A stretch of DNA of 64,000 nt from Vesta saturnalis (taxonomy: Eukaryota; Arthropoda; Insecta; Coleoptera; Lampyridae): contig JARFJB010001965.1 in the NCBI GenBank assembly GCA_036346205.1, forward strand, positions 2,578,001-2,642,000, read 5' to 3'. Made by a program: the position numbers and the translations under genes. This document shows, piece by piece, positions 23,169-35,539 of the stretch. Below the pieces are notes generated by a model that searched no databases, was not told where the DNA came from, and saw nothing but the letters and a program-made list of their open reading frames with translations. Positions within the stretch are counted from its first letter, which is position 1, and every line of letters begins with the position of its first letter.

Positions 23169-23181
23169 TATAATTCAACAC

Positions 23182-25140
23182 TTCGCCTGCAGAATACTTC
23201 TCTGTAAGCATTCCTCTGTAGTACCACCAGCGTTCCTGAATTTCTCTTTATTCGAGAAAATATAAAATCCTGACCAGCGCTCTTAAGGCATTTTTCTGTA
23301 ACAAATTGAACTTATTGTTCCACTATTTCAATATTTCAAAGTACGCCTTTTTTACAGTTTATAAACAGAAATGTTTGAAATACCTGTTGATTCCTGTCAC
23401 CGAAATCCTTTTAAAAATTAATCAAACGTAAAATAGGGACTAACAACCTGTACTTAGAGTGGGCTATTTGCTGAGTAACTCCGGCGGTAACCCCAGTCTT
23501 AATATCGAGTTCTTTAACTAGAAACCGGGCTTAAAGCCACGTCTGGAGAGCTCAAATTGTTGCAATATCTCTGACACTCTGGATTAAAACCAGATCCAAG
23601 CCATTCTAAGTATTTACTGTTGACCGCTTTAGGCTGTAATTTTCTAGAACCCAGAACGTTACTTTAAGTCAGCTAAGGCATCCCTTGGCTATAAAAGATA
23701 ACAAAATTAAACCTTCTGTATATTCATATCCTGCATACCTGTACAATTAAATCCAGAATTCCGAAAATACTCCCTTATACAACTAAAAGTGAAAATTAAT
23801 TCAAAATTGAATTAAACAAGGTTGGCTTTGTAATAAAACGAATACGTTTCAATAAGTAGATTATTTAATTTCCTATATAAACAATCTGTTTATATGTTTA
23901 ACGTAATTAAAACGCAATTGAAACCATCCCTTTTCTTTAATAAATGATAAAGTATTCCCGTATATATAAATTCAATTGAAATAGTTTATTCACCTCAATT
24001 GACACCTGTTGCATATTTTACTATTGGCAAAGACTATCCTTCCCCTTAGTCTTTGCTATTGGTAAAATGCAAATAAATTGAGAAACTAAATATCCCGGTA
24101 TTAAATAACCGTTTCAAACCTGTATATAAAATTTAAATTTAAGTAATAATTTAATTTTCTTTTCCCATTACGTGTGTATATAAGAATTAATTATCCCAGA
24201 AATTGTAATAACTTTAGATATAGTCACATTACGCATGCAATCAAAGCCAATCTTATTATGCTGACATTGACCTAGTTTTGTAAGAGCATTATTTCCCTAT
24301 TACGATTACACTGAAACCTATCCAGACCGAAAGATTAGAAATGATTAACATCGAATTAATTATTTACCTGTTCCAACCGCGGTTCTGTATCAACGTTAAC
24401 CTCAAACCCTGATTTGTACTTATTTAAATCATTATTATAAAAGTAAATAATACTTACCTATTTAGTGTAATTATCCAAATAATCTTGAGAAAATACTATT
24501 ATAATTACATACACACACTCTTTTCAAAATAACCCCGTAAGAAATTAAAATCATAACAACGCGCCATTTTGTGTTTGAAAATATTACCTCTGATTGTGAT
24601 TACAGAACCAATATCAATCCACTTAAAATCCCTAGTGAAAAAAAGAGACCGTCCACAACCTAGCGAGGCCGGCTGTATTGGGGGCTGCCGAAACAACGGG
24701 CGTTCCAAAACAAGAATAAAATTTGGTTTACTTTTTATTGAATTTTTGTTAATTTTTTTACTTATTACATTTTATTTATAATTTATGAATATATGTGTAA
24801 AACCTTCGTTTTACCTTATTAATGGTTATGTGAGTCTAAGATTCCACGACCCCCCTCACTGTTGCTAGTATAAAAGGCAAATATAAAAAAATCTCCATTA
24901 GAGGGGAATTAATTAATGTAATAGTCATTGAGGCATTACAATCATAAACTAATATAATGTCAGTAATTTCTGCGTTAGTGTAGGGTACGGGCATAGCGAA
25001 ACATTGAACAAGGAAATTAAAATTACAATAAAGATTTGTCAGACTGAATTGCTTGATGATACTCTTTTGGAACTAATGACAATACTTAATAATGTTTAGT
25101 CGTTGATATGATGAATTTTAGTACGCAATGAAACATTTAA
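23182..25140. other. AT-rich non-coding stretch
   Basis: No coding signature, RNA gene or clear repeat. Short ORFs at 24505-24781 lie around a small GC-rich patch and match nothing recognised. It could be older unique DNA. Confidence 0.4.
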
Positions 25141-25475
25141 ATTCAATTATGACAGAACCGGATGCTCGAAGCGACATCTACAGGGTATATCTTTTTTGAA
25201 GAAACAATATCCGTGAATAAGAATTTCTGACTAGAAATTTGATATACTGAGGCAGAAAATGGAGCTTTAAATGTAGACAAAGGGCTGCTGATGGCGCCCT
25301 TTGGAAGATACATCAAAACTATGATCAAATCTGGATTCCTCATCATGGGAAACTTCTAGGTACCAAATTTCATGCAAATCATGTTATTAATAAGATAGAC
25401 ATTTAAAAAATAGTTTAAATAAATAATAACTTTGACACCCCGCATTTCGGAAACTATCAACTTTTGAACTAAGGT

Positions 25476-25552
25476 AAATTGGGCCAGATGCTCACATTTT
25501 AGTCGCAGGACTTTGTCCTAGTATTTTGTACAGACCTTTTAGAGACATCCTG
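25476..25552 (-). repeat. Mariner-like terminal repeat (right end)
   Basis: The reverse complement begins CAGGATGTCTCTAAAAGGTC and matches the left end at 21877 over roughly 75 bp. Confidence 0.6.
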
Positions 25553-25560
25553 TATACATA

Positions 25561-25694
25561 CAGGGTGAGTATAAAAGTTATTTACAAAAACTGTAGCTAC
25601 GATATGCTCGTTATTTAGAAAATGTGCCGATCTCTACAGGGTGATTCATAACTACGTGTAACACATAAATACAATTTATTAATGGGACACCCTG
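25561..25694. mobile_element. 134-bp mariner-type MITE
   Basis: It runs from CAGGGTGAG to GGACACCCTG and is flanked by TA on both sides. A second internal CAGGGTGATT at 25637 could instead define a 58-bp element sharing the same right end. No coding capacity. Confidence 0.55.
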
Positions 25695-25950
25695 TATATT
25701 TACTCATATTTAGATTCCTCTTGTAACCCTGTTCTTACAATATGAGGAGTATTTAAAGAGTTATGAACATTTTTATATCGAAATATGCAATATTCAATGA
25801 AGGTAGGCAATTTCTAGATTAATATTATTTCAAGAATAATCTGATCAAAGTATCTTTAAGAAAACAAAACAGGTAGGCTTTGAAAAAAAATGACAATTGT
25901 CATATTATTACCTTCTTAATCAGTGCGTTTTCTGTGTATAAGCTTTAAAA

Positions 25951-26121
25951 ATGAATTTTTCTGTAGAAGAACTAATAGATATGATTTGGGTATTAGGAGA
26001 CGGAAGAAATTTTCTGTTGAACAATTTTTCAACTTTGACAAAATTGTTTACAACATCTTCAACAATTTTAACAGATATTACTACTGACGAAGATAACTGT
26101 AAGTGTTATCGAAACGTTTAG
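25951..26121 (+). pseudogene. Mariner-like transposase N-terminal fragment
   Basis: The 56-codon frame begins MNFSVEELIDMIWVLGDGRN, which resembles the N-terminal helix of DD41D-type mariner transposases. It degenerates into low-complexity Leu/Thr sequence before TAG. Only the start of the DNA-binding domain is preserved. Confidence 0.55.
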
Positions 26122-26194
26122 ATTGTATAATTTAAAATACAGCATTAAAAAAACCCAAAAAAGATAAGTATTTTATTATGTGTAATAATGGGGA

Positions 26195-26466
26195 AAGTTT
26201 ACATTTGCATTATCGATGTTTTTATAGAAGCAGGCGGCTCTGGAATTTTTCTTTTCAGATTAGCGTCTCTATCTGATATGAAGTTTTAAACGTCCACCTG
26301 ACTTATCTTATTGTTTTTGTTTTTACAATGTTGCCTATTTTCGTTATGAACATATTTAATAGAGGTTGCATAATTATCGTTTAAAAAAATATTAAAATTA
26401 TTTGATATCGTTCAATTTTCACTTAGTAGATTGTGAGGTCGTGTGTTGTTCCACACCAGATATTTT
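26195..26466 (+). repeat. Dispersed repeat family (call it M2), copy 1
   Basis: The copy contains ATGAAGTTTTAAACGTCC, ACAATGTTGCCTATTTTCG, GAGGTTGCATAATTATC and the end motif TTCCACACCAGATATTTT. The same string of motifs occurs at 35157-35535 (inverted), 37320-37733 and 45655-45883. It is non-coding. Confidence 0.8.
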
Positions 26467-26895
26467 ATGTTTATTGAATAAATAAATTATTGTTTACTGA
26501 ACACCTAATTTATTGTTTTAATTTTATGCTTAGCACACTCATATTGGTGTAGCGCAAATATAAATTTTCTGGCCACACATCCAAAGCGCCGTGACCTACT
26601 ACAACAGTGTTTTGTATTTTGTCGTTCAGAAAAGTTTTGAAAGGCAAGTATTTGTGTGACATTTAGCTACTTATCTATCATAATAGAACCACTAAATTGC
26701 CACAAGTGATATAGCAGGATCAATTTCATTTTTGTGTTATGGTAATAGAAAAACTATTAGAATGGGAATGAAAGTTTGATTTCCAAGATAGTGAATATTA
26801 AAATGTGAGCCGTCTAATGTGATTGGTATATAAGTCCCCTAACTTTAAGAAGCCCATATTACATACATTGCAAGACTTTTTTATTTGAGTTCAAG

Positions 26896-28505
26896 ATGCC
26901 AAGAAAATTACAAGGACTCCAAAAATGGCATAAAGGAAACTGGAAGATAAAATAGTGAAAGCGACTTAAGCTATGCAGAGTACACAGAAGGGTATGAAGG
27001 AAGCATCTAAAACTTGATGTGTCCCAAGACCAACGCTCCAGAGACTCGCACGACAAGATAAACCACCTGAAAACGCAGCTTTAACGAAACTGGAAAAAGA
27101 AGTCTATACTGGGTGAAAAGCTAAAAAAGGTGCTCGTAGAGTATTTACTCATAATGGAAAGTAGATTTTATGGTCTGACAAAACAAGATATAAGAAGGAT
27201 TTTTTACCAGTTATGTTTAAGAAATTACATTAGTCATCAATTTTCAGAAGAAGGTTTTGCTGGTAGATCGTGGTTCGATTACTTTATGAATCGACACAAA
27301 AAAGTTCCGTCTGTTTTGAAACCAGCTGCGACCTCTTTTTCGCGTACAAATGACTTTAATAAAGAGGCAGTCAACAATTTTTTTCACATTCCAGAAGCTG
27401 AGCACACTAAACACAAATACCCGTGAGACAAGTATTTCTGTTGTACAAGGGTAAGATACCTCGAGTAGTAGGGCTGAAGGGAAAAAGGCAAGTGGGAGCA
27501 TTAAGTTCTGCGGAACGGGGTTCACTAGTTACTGTGGTGTGATGCATGAGTGCTGGTGGTACATTTGTTCTTCCGCCTTCTATTTTCACCAGAAAAAATA
27601 TGACTGAAGCCAAACCAAGTAAGGATGATCCTGTGCTGCTCATTTTAGACTGACACAACTCACACACAAAGAAGATCGAGGTTTTGATCATCGCTTGAGA
27701 AAACCACATCTTCACAGTAAGGCTGCCGTCCCATATATCACACTACAACCTCGAGACAGAACATTATTGGCGCTTTGAAACATCAATATGGTGAGAACAC
27801 ATTCACCAGTGGATGCGCTACAGCAGCCGATCTGTATGCCACTATGATATTCGTGAACTGTTAGGTAAGTTTTATTTAACTTGCTAGACCGGTTGTATTG
27901 CTGTGAATGGATTTCAGGTTACAGGATTACATCCATGTAAGCTTAACTGTGGTGCATGTTTAGAATCAAAACGAGCTGAAACTGCAAGTTTGCTAGTTTC
28001 GGAGACTGAGCAATTGACAATGTTCTAACAATCCAAAGAAGATTTGGCATTAGCAGGGACTTCCAGTTTATGTAGCCCTACTAAGGATAACGATAAAATG
28101 AGGAAAGTTACTAATAAATGTCCAAAACCCTCAAAAGTAGCTTTAATAACCTCCCCGCCATGCAAAGATGGGCTGGTGGCAGCTAAATAAAAAAGAAACC
28201 TAACGATGAAAAGAAACCAGATGATCGGCAGCCTACTAAGGAAAAACAATCTAAAACAAAACGGGCTGTGAAAGGAATACTTCTCAAAAATTCAGATAAG
28301 GAATCCAGTGATCCAGATGGATCAATGGATTCAGGAGATTCTGTCATAGAAATTCCCATTGGAGTGAAAACTCATGGTAATGAAGATGTAATTAGCTGTT
28401 CTGTGAAGGTTTATTTACAGAAGACAACCGAGAAGAACTGTGGGTGCAGTGTCTTGTCTGCCACATGTGGGCGCACAGTGCGCTGTAACTTTTGCAAATA
28501 GACAT
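26896..28505 (+). pseudogene. pogo/Tigger-like transposase with C-terminal finger
   Basis: The reading starts MPRKLQGLQKWHKGNW, typical for pogo-like transposases with a Psq-type HTH. A CENP-B/Tc5-type DNA-binding segment follows: LLIMESRFYGLTKQDIRRIF, then YQLCLRNYISHQFSEEGFAG, then RSWFDYFMNRHKK. The linker ATSFSRTNDFNKEAVNNFF is intact. The DDE_1 core is broken into several frames. The C-terminus is a Lys/Ser-rich linker followed by a PHD-like Cys/His finger, EELWVQCLVCHMWAHSA, seen near 28430-28480 in a frame different from the 77-codon ORF there. Multiple stops and frameshifts mark it as dead. Confidence 0.85.
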
Positions 28506-28606
28506 TACACATAGACTAGACGTAAATAGAATTTTAAAGGTTTAAATTTTCAATTTAATTTAACAGTCTAATACTTTCTATTAGTTTTCAAATTTCTACG
28601 TTATTT
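28506..28606. other. Short spacer
   Basis: AT-rich sequence between the pogo-like remnant and the next inverted-repeat element. Confidence 0.4.
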
Positions 28607-31182
28607 TAGTTGAGATTATGAGAAAAATCCGATATCGGATTAGCGCTTTATTCAAGCACTAAGGTCGAACATGCAACTTTGTTGTTTTCACACATGTTAT
28701 ATGACGAAAACGGGTGGTGAACTAAAACCTACACTGTTCGTTAAAACGTAGGTTTAATTTATGTATGTGTGTTAGAAGAAGATGCAAATGTGCATCGGCA
28801 TGTCTTTACATAAATGCCAAATATCGACTTAAAATCATTTACACAGTGGTACTTGAAATTTTTTTTTTAATTATATCGTTTTTAAACTGTTACAAGCTTA
28901 ACTCAATTAAATTGAATAACACTCGTTTGCACAAATAAATTCATTACGACGATACAAACAATCAAGTTCCTAAGAGTCTGTTATCTTCTGAATCGGGGTT
29001 TAAACGACCACACTGTTTTGTGAATAAGTAATTAACATGAAACCGAATGGTTATAAACGTTTTTATTATACAACATAACATAAAATAAATAGGTTGGTCC
29101 TATTTCTATCGTTGCTAGGGACGCCACTGGCAACTTTTCTTCGCGCTGGTCGCGCCCTCTATGAGTGGAGCAGTAAAATATCTGATTAACTAAATGTTTT
29201 TTTACCTGAAATGAAATCTTAAAAATTTTTAATTAAAACGGTACAGGTAGTGTGGATGTATCAATGTTTTAGTGATGTGATTTGGTAGTTACACGAGAGG
29301 TTTAGTATTATCCTAATTATGTTGAAAATTTGGTTTTGAAATTGGAGCTTCTAAACCTGTATAATTAGTTTGATATTAGTTAGTTATGCCTGAATGAAAC
29401 ATAAATCAGTTGGGTGTACTTTTACGACTGTGAAATTATCTGGAGTAGTATCGCAGGAGACATACAGGGGTAATGGAATATCGGATTTAATTATGATGAT
29501 GCTCGGGTGGGGTGGATAATTTAGTACTGAGTGGATGTGAGTGGGTGTATTTAAGGATGAGAAGTACTGACAGGCGGTATTGGGGCAGAATTAAGGACAA
29601 GGAACTTGTATTCGGAGCCTCGGCTGCCGGCCACGATTAAGGGGGTATTTATGTGTCAAAGGGGTTGGTTTGCGTGGAAGTAGTTATATGTTAGGGGCAG
29701 AACCTCCGTCGAAATAACTACGTCGTTCTTTATAATTAAAAAGTCAGTTACAGCCAAGATGTTGGTCTGAATTATAATACGTATCTCTTTTGTGGAGGGT
29801 GGTTGAATCCAATTGTATGTAGTTTCAAGGGTCGAAATAATTAGTAATACGGCAAGCTAAGTACTACGTACCTTAGGCACGTTTATGTACCAGACTCGGT
29901 ACTAACAGCAGCCAAGAGTGTTTTATATAAATGTGGCTCCGAAAAGGGTTGTTATAGGAACATGTGATTAATGAATGTAAGTGATGGATGATGGTGGTGT
30001 AAAAAAAGGTGGTATATTCTGATAGGTAGATCATATTTCAGGGTACTAAAAGGATGCTGATCTGGGATGAGTGCAAAATATGAATAATGATGGACAGGTC
30101 TGGTATTAAAGTAAAAGTCGAGTAAAAGTGCAAAATGAAAAGGTTGTGTGTTTTGAATATGCGAGGTAGTCGGGTATTTATAGGGGAAATTTAGAGAGTG
30201 GGAATAGGAATGGTAACTGATAACATTTCGAACAATAATAATACAGTTGTGGAAATAAGGTTTGATAGGAATTATTTACTAGGATAGGAATTTTGTAAAG
30301 GATTCGCAAAAAAAAAGAATTCCAGTTAAGAAAATTGAAATTCGAAGTTTGTAGCGGTTTCGAAACGTGTTTTAAATTTCAATTTTACACAAAAAAGACA
30401 AACTTGACTTTACTAGATTCAAAAACTGAAATTTAATTTTAAAATATGCATAAATACTTTCAGTATGACGTATACACTTTCAAGTTCGTAAAAGTACCTA
30501 AACGATTAAAAACCAATTAAATTTCCAGAGAAATTAAAATTTAGTTGTGTATAACTTTTTTTGAAAGACCTGTAAAAAAAACCTTCGAATTTCAATTTTC
30601 TTAACTAGAATTTTTTATGTATAATTATAATCGTCAATTTGTAAAAAATATAATTTAAAATTTAAGTGGCTTATTGAAGGTCACGAATTAAGGAATAAAC
30701 CGTAAGCAATTAGATAGTAAAACGATTTTAATATAAATTGTATATTAATATTTTATGTAGGTATTCGGGCTCATCAGAAGTTGTTTTTTAATTGTTCAGG
30801 TACTTTTAGGAACTTAATTGTTTATATCGTCATAATGAATTTATGTATGCAAATTTTGAATAAATGAGAACTATTCAATTCAATTTATTTAAATTTGTAA
30901 CATTTTAAAAATGATATAAGTAAGAAAAATGGAAAATACCGCTGTGTAAATGATTTTAAATCGATATTTGCCATTTAGGTAAAAACATCCCGACACACAT
31001 TTGCGTCTTCTTCTAACGTATGTGCTTAAATTGAACCTAAGTTTTAACGTACAGTGTAGGTTTTAGTTCACCACCCGTCTGCGTCATATAACATGTGTGA
31101 AAACAATAAAGTTGCGTGTTCGACCGTAGTGCTTGAATAAAAGCGCTAATCCGATATCGGAATTCTCTCATAACTTCAACTA
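28607..31182. mobile_element. 2.6-kb element with ~370-bp terminal inverted repeats
   Basis: Left arm 28607-28977 and right arm about 30803-31182 are reverse complements with scattered differences. Examples are ATCCGATATCGGATTAGCGC near 28629 with its partner near 31145, and the shared CACACATGTTATATGACG. The interior (28978-30802) has no convincing ORF and is unusually G-rich between 29450 and 30250. It also contains a nested palindromic insert at 30308-30616. It resembles a long-TIR non-autonomous DNA element. Confidence 0.8.
30308..30616. mobile_element. Nested MITE-like palindromic insert
   Basis: The left end AGTTAAGAAAATTGAAATTC (about 30325) is answered by its reverse complement at about 30590-30609, giving inverted ends of roughly 35 bp. 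The interior is AT-rich and non-coding. Confidence 0.6.
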
Positions 31183-31654
31183 CCGTAAAGGTTTTTTCAT
31201 AATATCTTTCGAGGATTTTTACCTACAGTCATTTAAGAAGCACCAATCGATAGCTTCACCTTTTGGCTATCTCTCTTTTAAAGATAAAGTTGAAATATCT
31301 ACAAAACGAGAAAAACGAAAAAATTTTTGTCACCAATTAACCCCGGCCCTTGGGGTTACTTTGTGACACCTATCTTTTTGCATCGCAACGACCAGCAAAC
31401 AACTTGATTGCACAAAGTAACCCCTGCACTAGTTGAACAGAGCTTAGAAGAAAACCTTGACCATAAAAAATTGTAAAAAAAATAAATACAATGGCAGCTA
31501 AGAAATGAAATTTTGTTTGAAAATTAAAAATAAACGAATTTTTTAATCTTAAGATTAGGGTCCTCACTAAAAAAATTTATCCTATAGATCTAAAAAAAAA
31601 ACTTAAAAATATTTTAACCAAACTTAAGTCTAGATACTTATGTAGTGTGTGTCA
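31183..31654. other. Non-coding interval
   Basis: No gene recognised. GGGGTTACTTTGTGACACC near 31352 resembles tracts near 33565 and 33980, which may belong to the ends of the flanking pogo-like element. Confidence 0.35.
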
Positions 31655-33485
31655 TGTATTTACTTCTAATTCAGGGATATCTAATATTCCGCGTTGTTTT
31701 GATTTTTAATTACCATTACTATATCCTCGTTATCACAAAAGATCTCATCTCTCGTATAGGGGGTCACTTCCACTGTTTCCCATGAGGCACCATGACGTTA
31801 ACTGTTGCCCCATCTTTTTGAACGCTGGTAATTTCGCCAGCAAAATATTTTTCATCATATTTTACTACCACAAACTTGCCCACTATCTTTGCACTAGAGA
31901 AATAATCTTGCCCGTCTTTTTTTACACCTTTATTCCCTCTTCAAAGTCTGAAAAGGTCTAGTCCCACGAACTATCCTCACTTTCTGCGTACTTAGGTTCT
32001 TCCTCAATATCAGTTTCTGAATCGGATAATTCTATAGTTTTCATTAGTTGCTTCTTTTTCTGAATAGCTCCAGAAGTTGTGGCTTGATTTTCATCTTCTA
32101 CAGATGTTGTTGTCTTAGCGTTGTTATTGACATTTTCATCTAGTAAGGAATCGCTGCTACTTATACTGCGACTGCTGGGACGTTTAATTTTTTCTTTCTT
32201 TTAATTTGCCTTATTGCAGTGGTTTCTGATCTAACCTTGTTTAAATGTCGTATAAAGCTGTCTCCAACATGTTCACGTATTTCCCTGTCAGTAGTTGCAA
32301 TATTATTGCACAATCTACCTATGGCGAAGTAATGGACAAATGCCTGTTTTTCGAAAGGCCGATATTAACCTGCCCTTTCTGCTAGCTCACTTATTAGCTC
32401 TTTTAAAACACTAGGAAATTTATCTTTAGGGATCGAGGAAAATTTGCTGCCATGACCATGTAGAATGTTTCTCCATTTTTCCTTCATCGGCCTAAACAAG
32501 GCAACATCGAGCGGTTAAAGGAGGTGAGTTGTGTTAGGCGGTAGAGTTATAAATTTGATACTGTTTGCTCCACACTCCTGAATAACATGTAGGTTCAAAT
32601 CCGAGCTTAGGTTGTCTCTTATTACTGCCTTAGGACCTTCTTGACGCTTCAATATGGGTAGCAGCAAATTTATAAACCAATCTTCAAAAGTTTGGTAATC
32701 AAACCATCCAGAAGGGGTCCTGTTATAGCGGGTGCTTGGGGGTCCATTTTTGGTCCAAGTGCTCCAGAGTTTTTGAAATTTGTAGTTCACATATAGGGGT
32801 GCTACTTCACCGTTAGCATTTCCGGATGCCATTATGGACATACATGCTTTAGATGTGTTTCTAATTATTTCCGGATATGTTGTACCTCTTTTCGTCAGAA
32901 TTTTACTTTGCCCAGGATCGTCAATCAGATTGGTTTCGTCATAGTTCCAAATATTTTGCAGTGCAGTTCCTTCCAGCTATTTCTCCAAATTATCAAAAAA
33001 CGCGTTGATTATCTCTTCATCTGTGGCAGCCCTGGCGTGCGAAATATTTTGAGAAATTCTTTGTCATATTTGTGGATGACGACTAAGGAAAAATTTAGTC
33101 CACTCCACGCCAGGGAAATTGTTTTTAGAGCATCTAACAATCCTTCCTCGCTTGTCTAAGTAGCCATTTACATAACTCCGAACATCAAATAGGTTTAAGG
33201 GAAAACCAAACCTTGAAAGTGTTATGATATGCCCTTCAAAAGCATTTTTCTCTTCCACTATACATACTTTTGGATGTCCAGGTGTATTCTGGGTTTGTCT
33301 TTTATCTTACTCCTCAAAGTTTTTGTGTGGATGCCGTATTTTTCCGCAGCCTTGCGTATTGACTGTATTTTTTCTTTAATATCATCAATCGCTTGATTTA
33401 GCCTCTCCTGTGTGTAGTTGACAACCACGGGCACCGATTTTGCGCTTATATGTTCTAGGCATGATGCATGATATCTAAAAAACAA
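31655..33485 (-). pseudogene. pogo/Tigger-like transposase, minus strand
   Basis: The N-terminus (33485 down) carries a Psq-type HTH: YTQERLNQAIDDIKEKIQS, then IRKAAEKYGIHTKTLRSKI. The CENP-B-type domain is at 33258-33064: LSRFGFPLNLFDVRSYVNGY, then FPGVEWTKFFLSRHPQI. The DDE_1 core gives NYDETNLIDDPGQSK (near 32935), then MSIMASGNANGEVAPLYVNY (32841). The second acidic motif is VIRDNLSSDLN, with a Gly-to-Arg and a His-to-Asp change against the usual GDNLSSH. It continues THLLQPLDVALFRP in another frame. The C-terminus near 31670-31950 is a basic/acidic linker and small domain. It has a different sequence from the pogo remnant at 26.9 kb, so it is a separate lineage. Stops and shifts break it. 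Confidence 0.85.
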
Positions 33486-35156
33486 AATAGGTAGCAGTTA
33501 AAATGTTAAAAACCTTTTAAAAACTATTATTTATAAACAAAAACCTGGCACAAGTTTGAGAAGGTTACTTCGAGACAGCAAAAGGTGTCACCTAATAACC
33601 CTGAATTTGCCGAAAATTTAAATAATTAACAAAATCAGATATCCACAATACTTAAAACAAATTAAAATATGAAAAAAATAGTCCTAAGATAATGGTATTT
33701 AAAAAAAAATTACCTCTGGGAACCAGTCTGTTATGAAAACTTATCTCCAGTTGTAGTATGAAGTCTTTTTCACTCGATTTTAAGAACGACGGAGTCAGGC
33801 TAGTACAAAAGCATCTTACATGCCAACGCGCCCTCTCGATGCGCAATCGGTAGCGCGCGCACCCTGGTTGTCTACATCGATTTTAAACTTGATCGCAATT
33901 GAATACTAAATCGGCCAGAAAATAAATAATGCATTTTTAGGGCACTGTCAGAAAGTTATCTTGAGTGTCACAAAGTAGCTTTACGGTATAGTTTTGTAAT
34001 TAACTTTTTATGCGCTTTTACATTATAATAATTTACCAGATTTGCTTTTGACGAATTAAATGTTGTTTGTACAAATATATTAGTCTTGCAGTTTTCTAAA
34101 TGAGCTGATTCAATACTTTTCCTTATTTTACCAGCGCAAAACATTTTCTTCGCTTATACTTTAATAGTTTGTCATACCATTCAAGTTGGTCAAAATGGTT
34201 TATGTTTTAATATTAGTCTTTTGAAATGTTGTAGTTAAGTTCTCTTAAAAGACTTAACTAAAAGATGTAAAAACCAATTAATTAATAATAAAAAACAAAA
34301 TGGGGGCTCCTAACACCACCTTCACCTCTATATAAATAAAGCACTAAATTGCCCTTCCCTTTACATTCTTATTCAACTTACATTAAATTTAGGTGAACAA
34401 GAAGAACTATCTAAATTCGCAAAATGTTCCTTCTCACAGAGTTTTTCACAAAAATTATTAATATAGATACTTGAGTAGGTCACATTACGTATCCGTCTCA
34501 GGAATGTACTATACTTAGAAAAACAATATAGTTATTTGGACTAAGAGTTTTAGTGACATTTGCTTATAAAATTTCTTTACTCTATATACAAACACACATT
34601 GTCTAAAAAGTATCATCGATTGTGTTGGTTTAACCCAGAAATCTTAAATTAAACGCTTGTCTCATAATAGACCTATGTGCGTAAAAGAACAGTCTGTTTA
34701 CGCCGTAAACCCTGATATAAAATCGTCTATAAACTTTTATTGGGGGATTTGAAGTTTGCTGTTAGATATGCAATATACGTAGTGTTGAGTAACAATAAAA
34801 ACTAAATTTCAACCTGTTTTTTTTAGAAAGGACCCCTCAATAAAAACGTGTTGATGTTGAAGACCATTTTAGGCTTTTTAGGTTATGTAAATACATACGA
34901 GAAGTAATGATTGGAATACTGTAATCAACTAGCAATCGTGATTTAGATAGTAAGAAAATATAGATTCAAGTCCTATTCCAGAAAATAGTTTTATGAATAA
35001 AAAATTTTCATGCACAAAATAATAAATTAATCATAACTACAATAACAATTTAAAAATAACATTTTTCTAACAAATGAACGTTATAACCGTTTATTTTAAT
35101 CTACTGTTATTTATTTTTGATAGTTTATAATCAAAACCTCCTGTTTTGTTACTAAA
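33486..35156. other. AT-rich non-coding stretch
   Basis: No gene, RNA or clear repeat apart from short tracts like TTACTTCGAGACA that may be remnants of the adjacent pogo-like element. Confidence 0.4.
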
Positions 35157-35535
35157 ATATCTGGTGTGGAACACCACAGGACCTTCCAACCTACAAAATG
35201 GAAATTAAAAGAAATGTAATAATTTTAATAACATTTTTTTAGGAAAATTATGCAACCTCTTATAAGTTCATTATGAAAATAAATAGGCAACACTGTAAAA
35301 ACAATAACAATAATCTATGTCAAACAGACGTTTAAAACGTGATGGCAGGTAGAGGTTAATAGTCATCTGATGCTAACTTAAAAAATGAAAAGAAATGAAA
35401 TAATTTTAATTATAATTTTTTAGGATAACTATGAAACCTCTTTTTTATACGTTCAATACGAAAACAGGCAACACTGTAAAAACAAAAACATTAATCTATG
35501 CCAGAATGACGTTTAAAACTTCATATCAGATAGAA
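35157..35535 (-). repeat. Dispersed repeat M2, inverted copy with two tandem units
   Basis: It begins ATATCTGGTGTGGAACACCA, which is the end motif of the family read backwards and forms a small hairpin. It then holds two subunits of about 180 bp, each with AAAAGAAATG, TATGCAACCTC and AGGCAACACTGTAAAAAC. It directly abuts IS630-type transposon copy 2. Confidence 0.8.
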
Positions 35536-35539
35536 ATCA

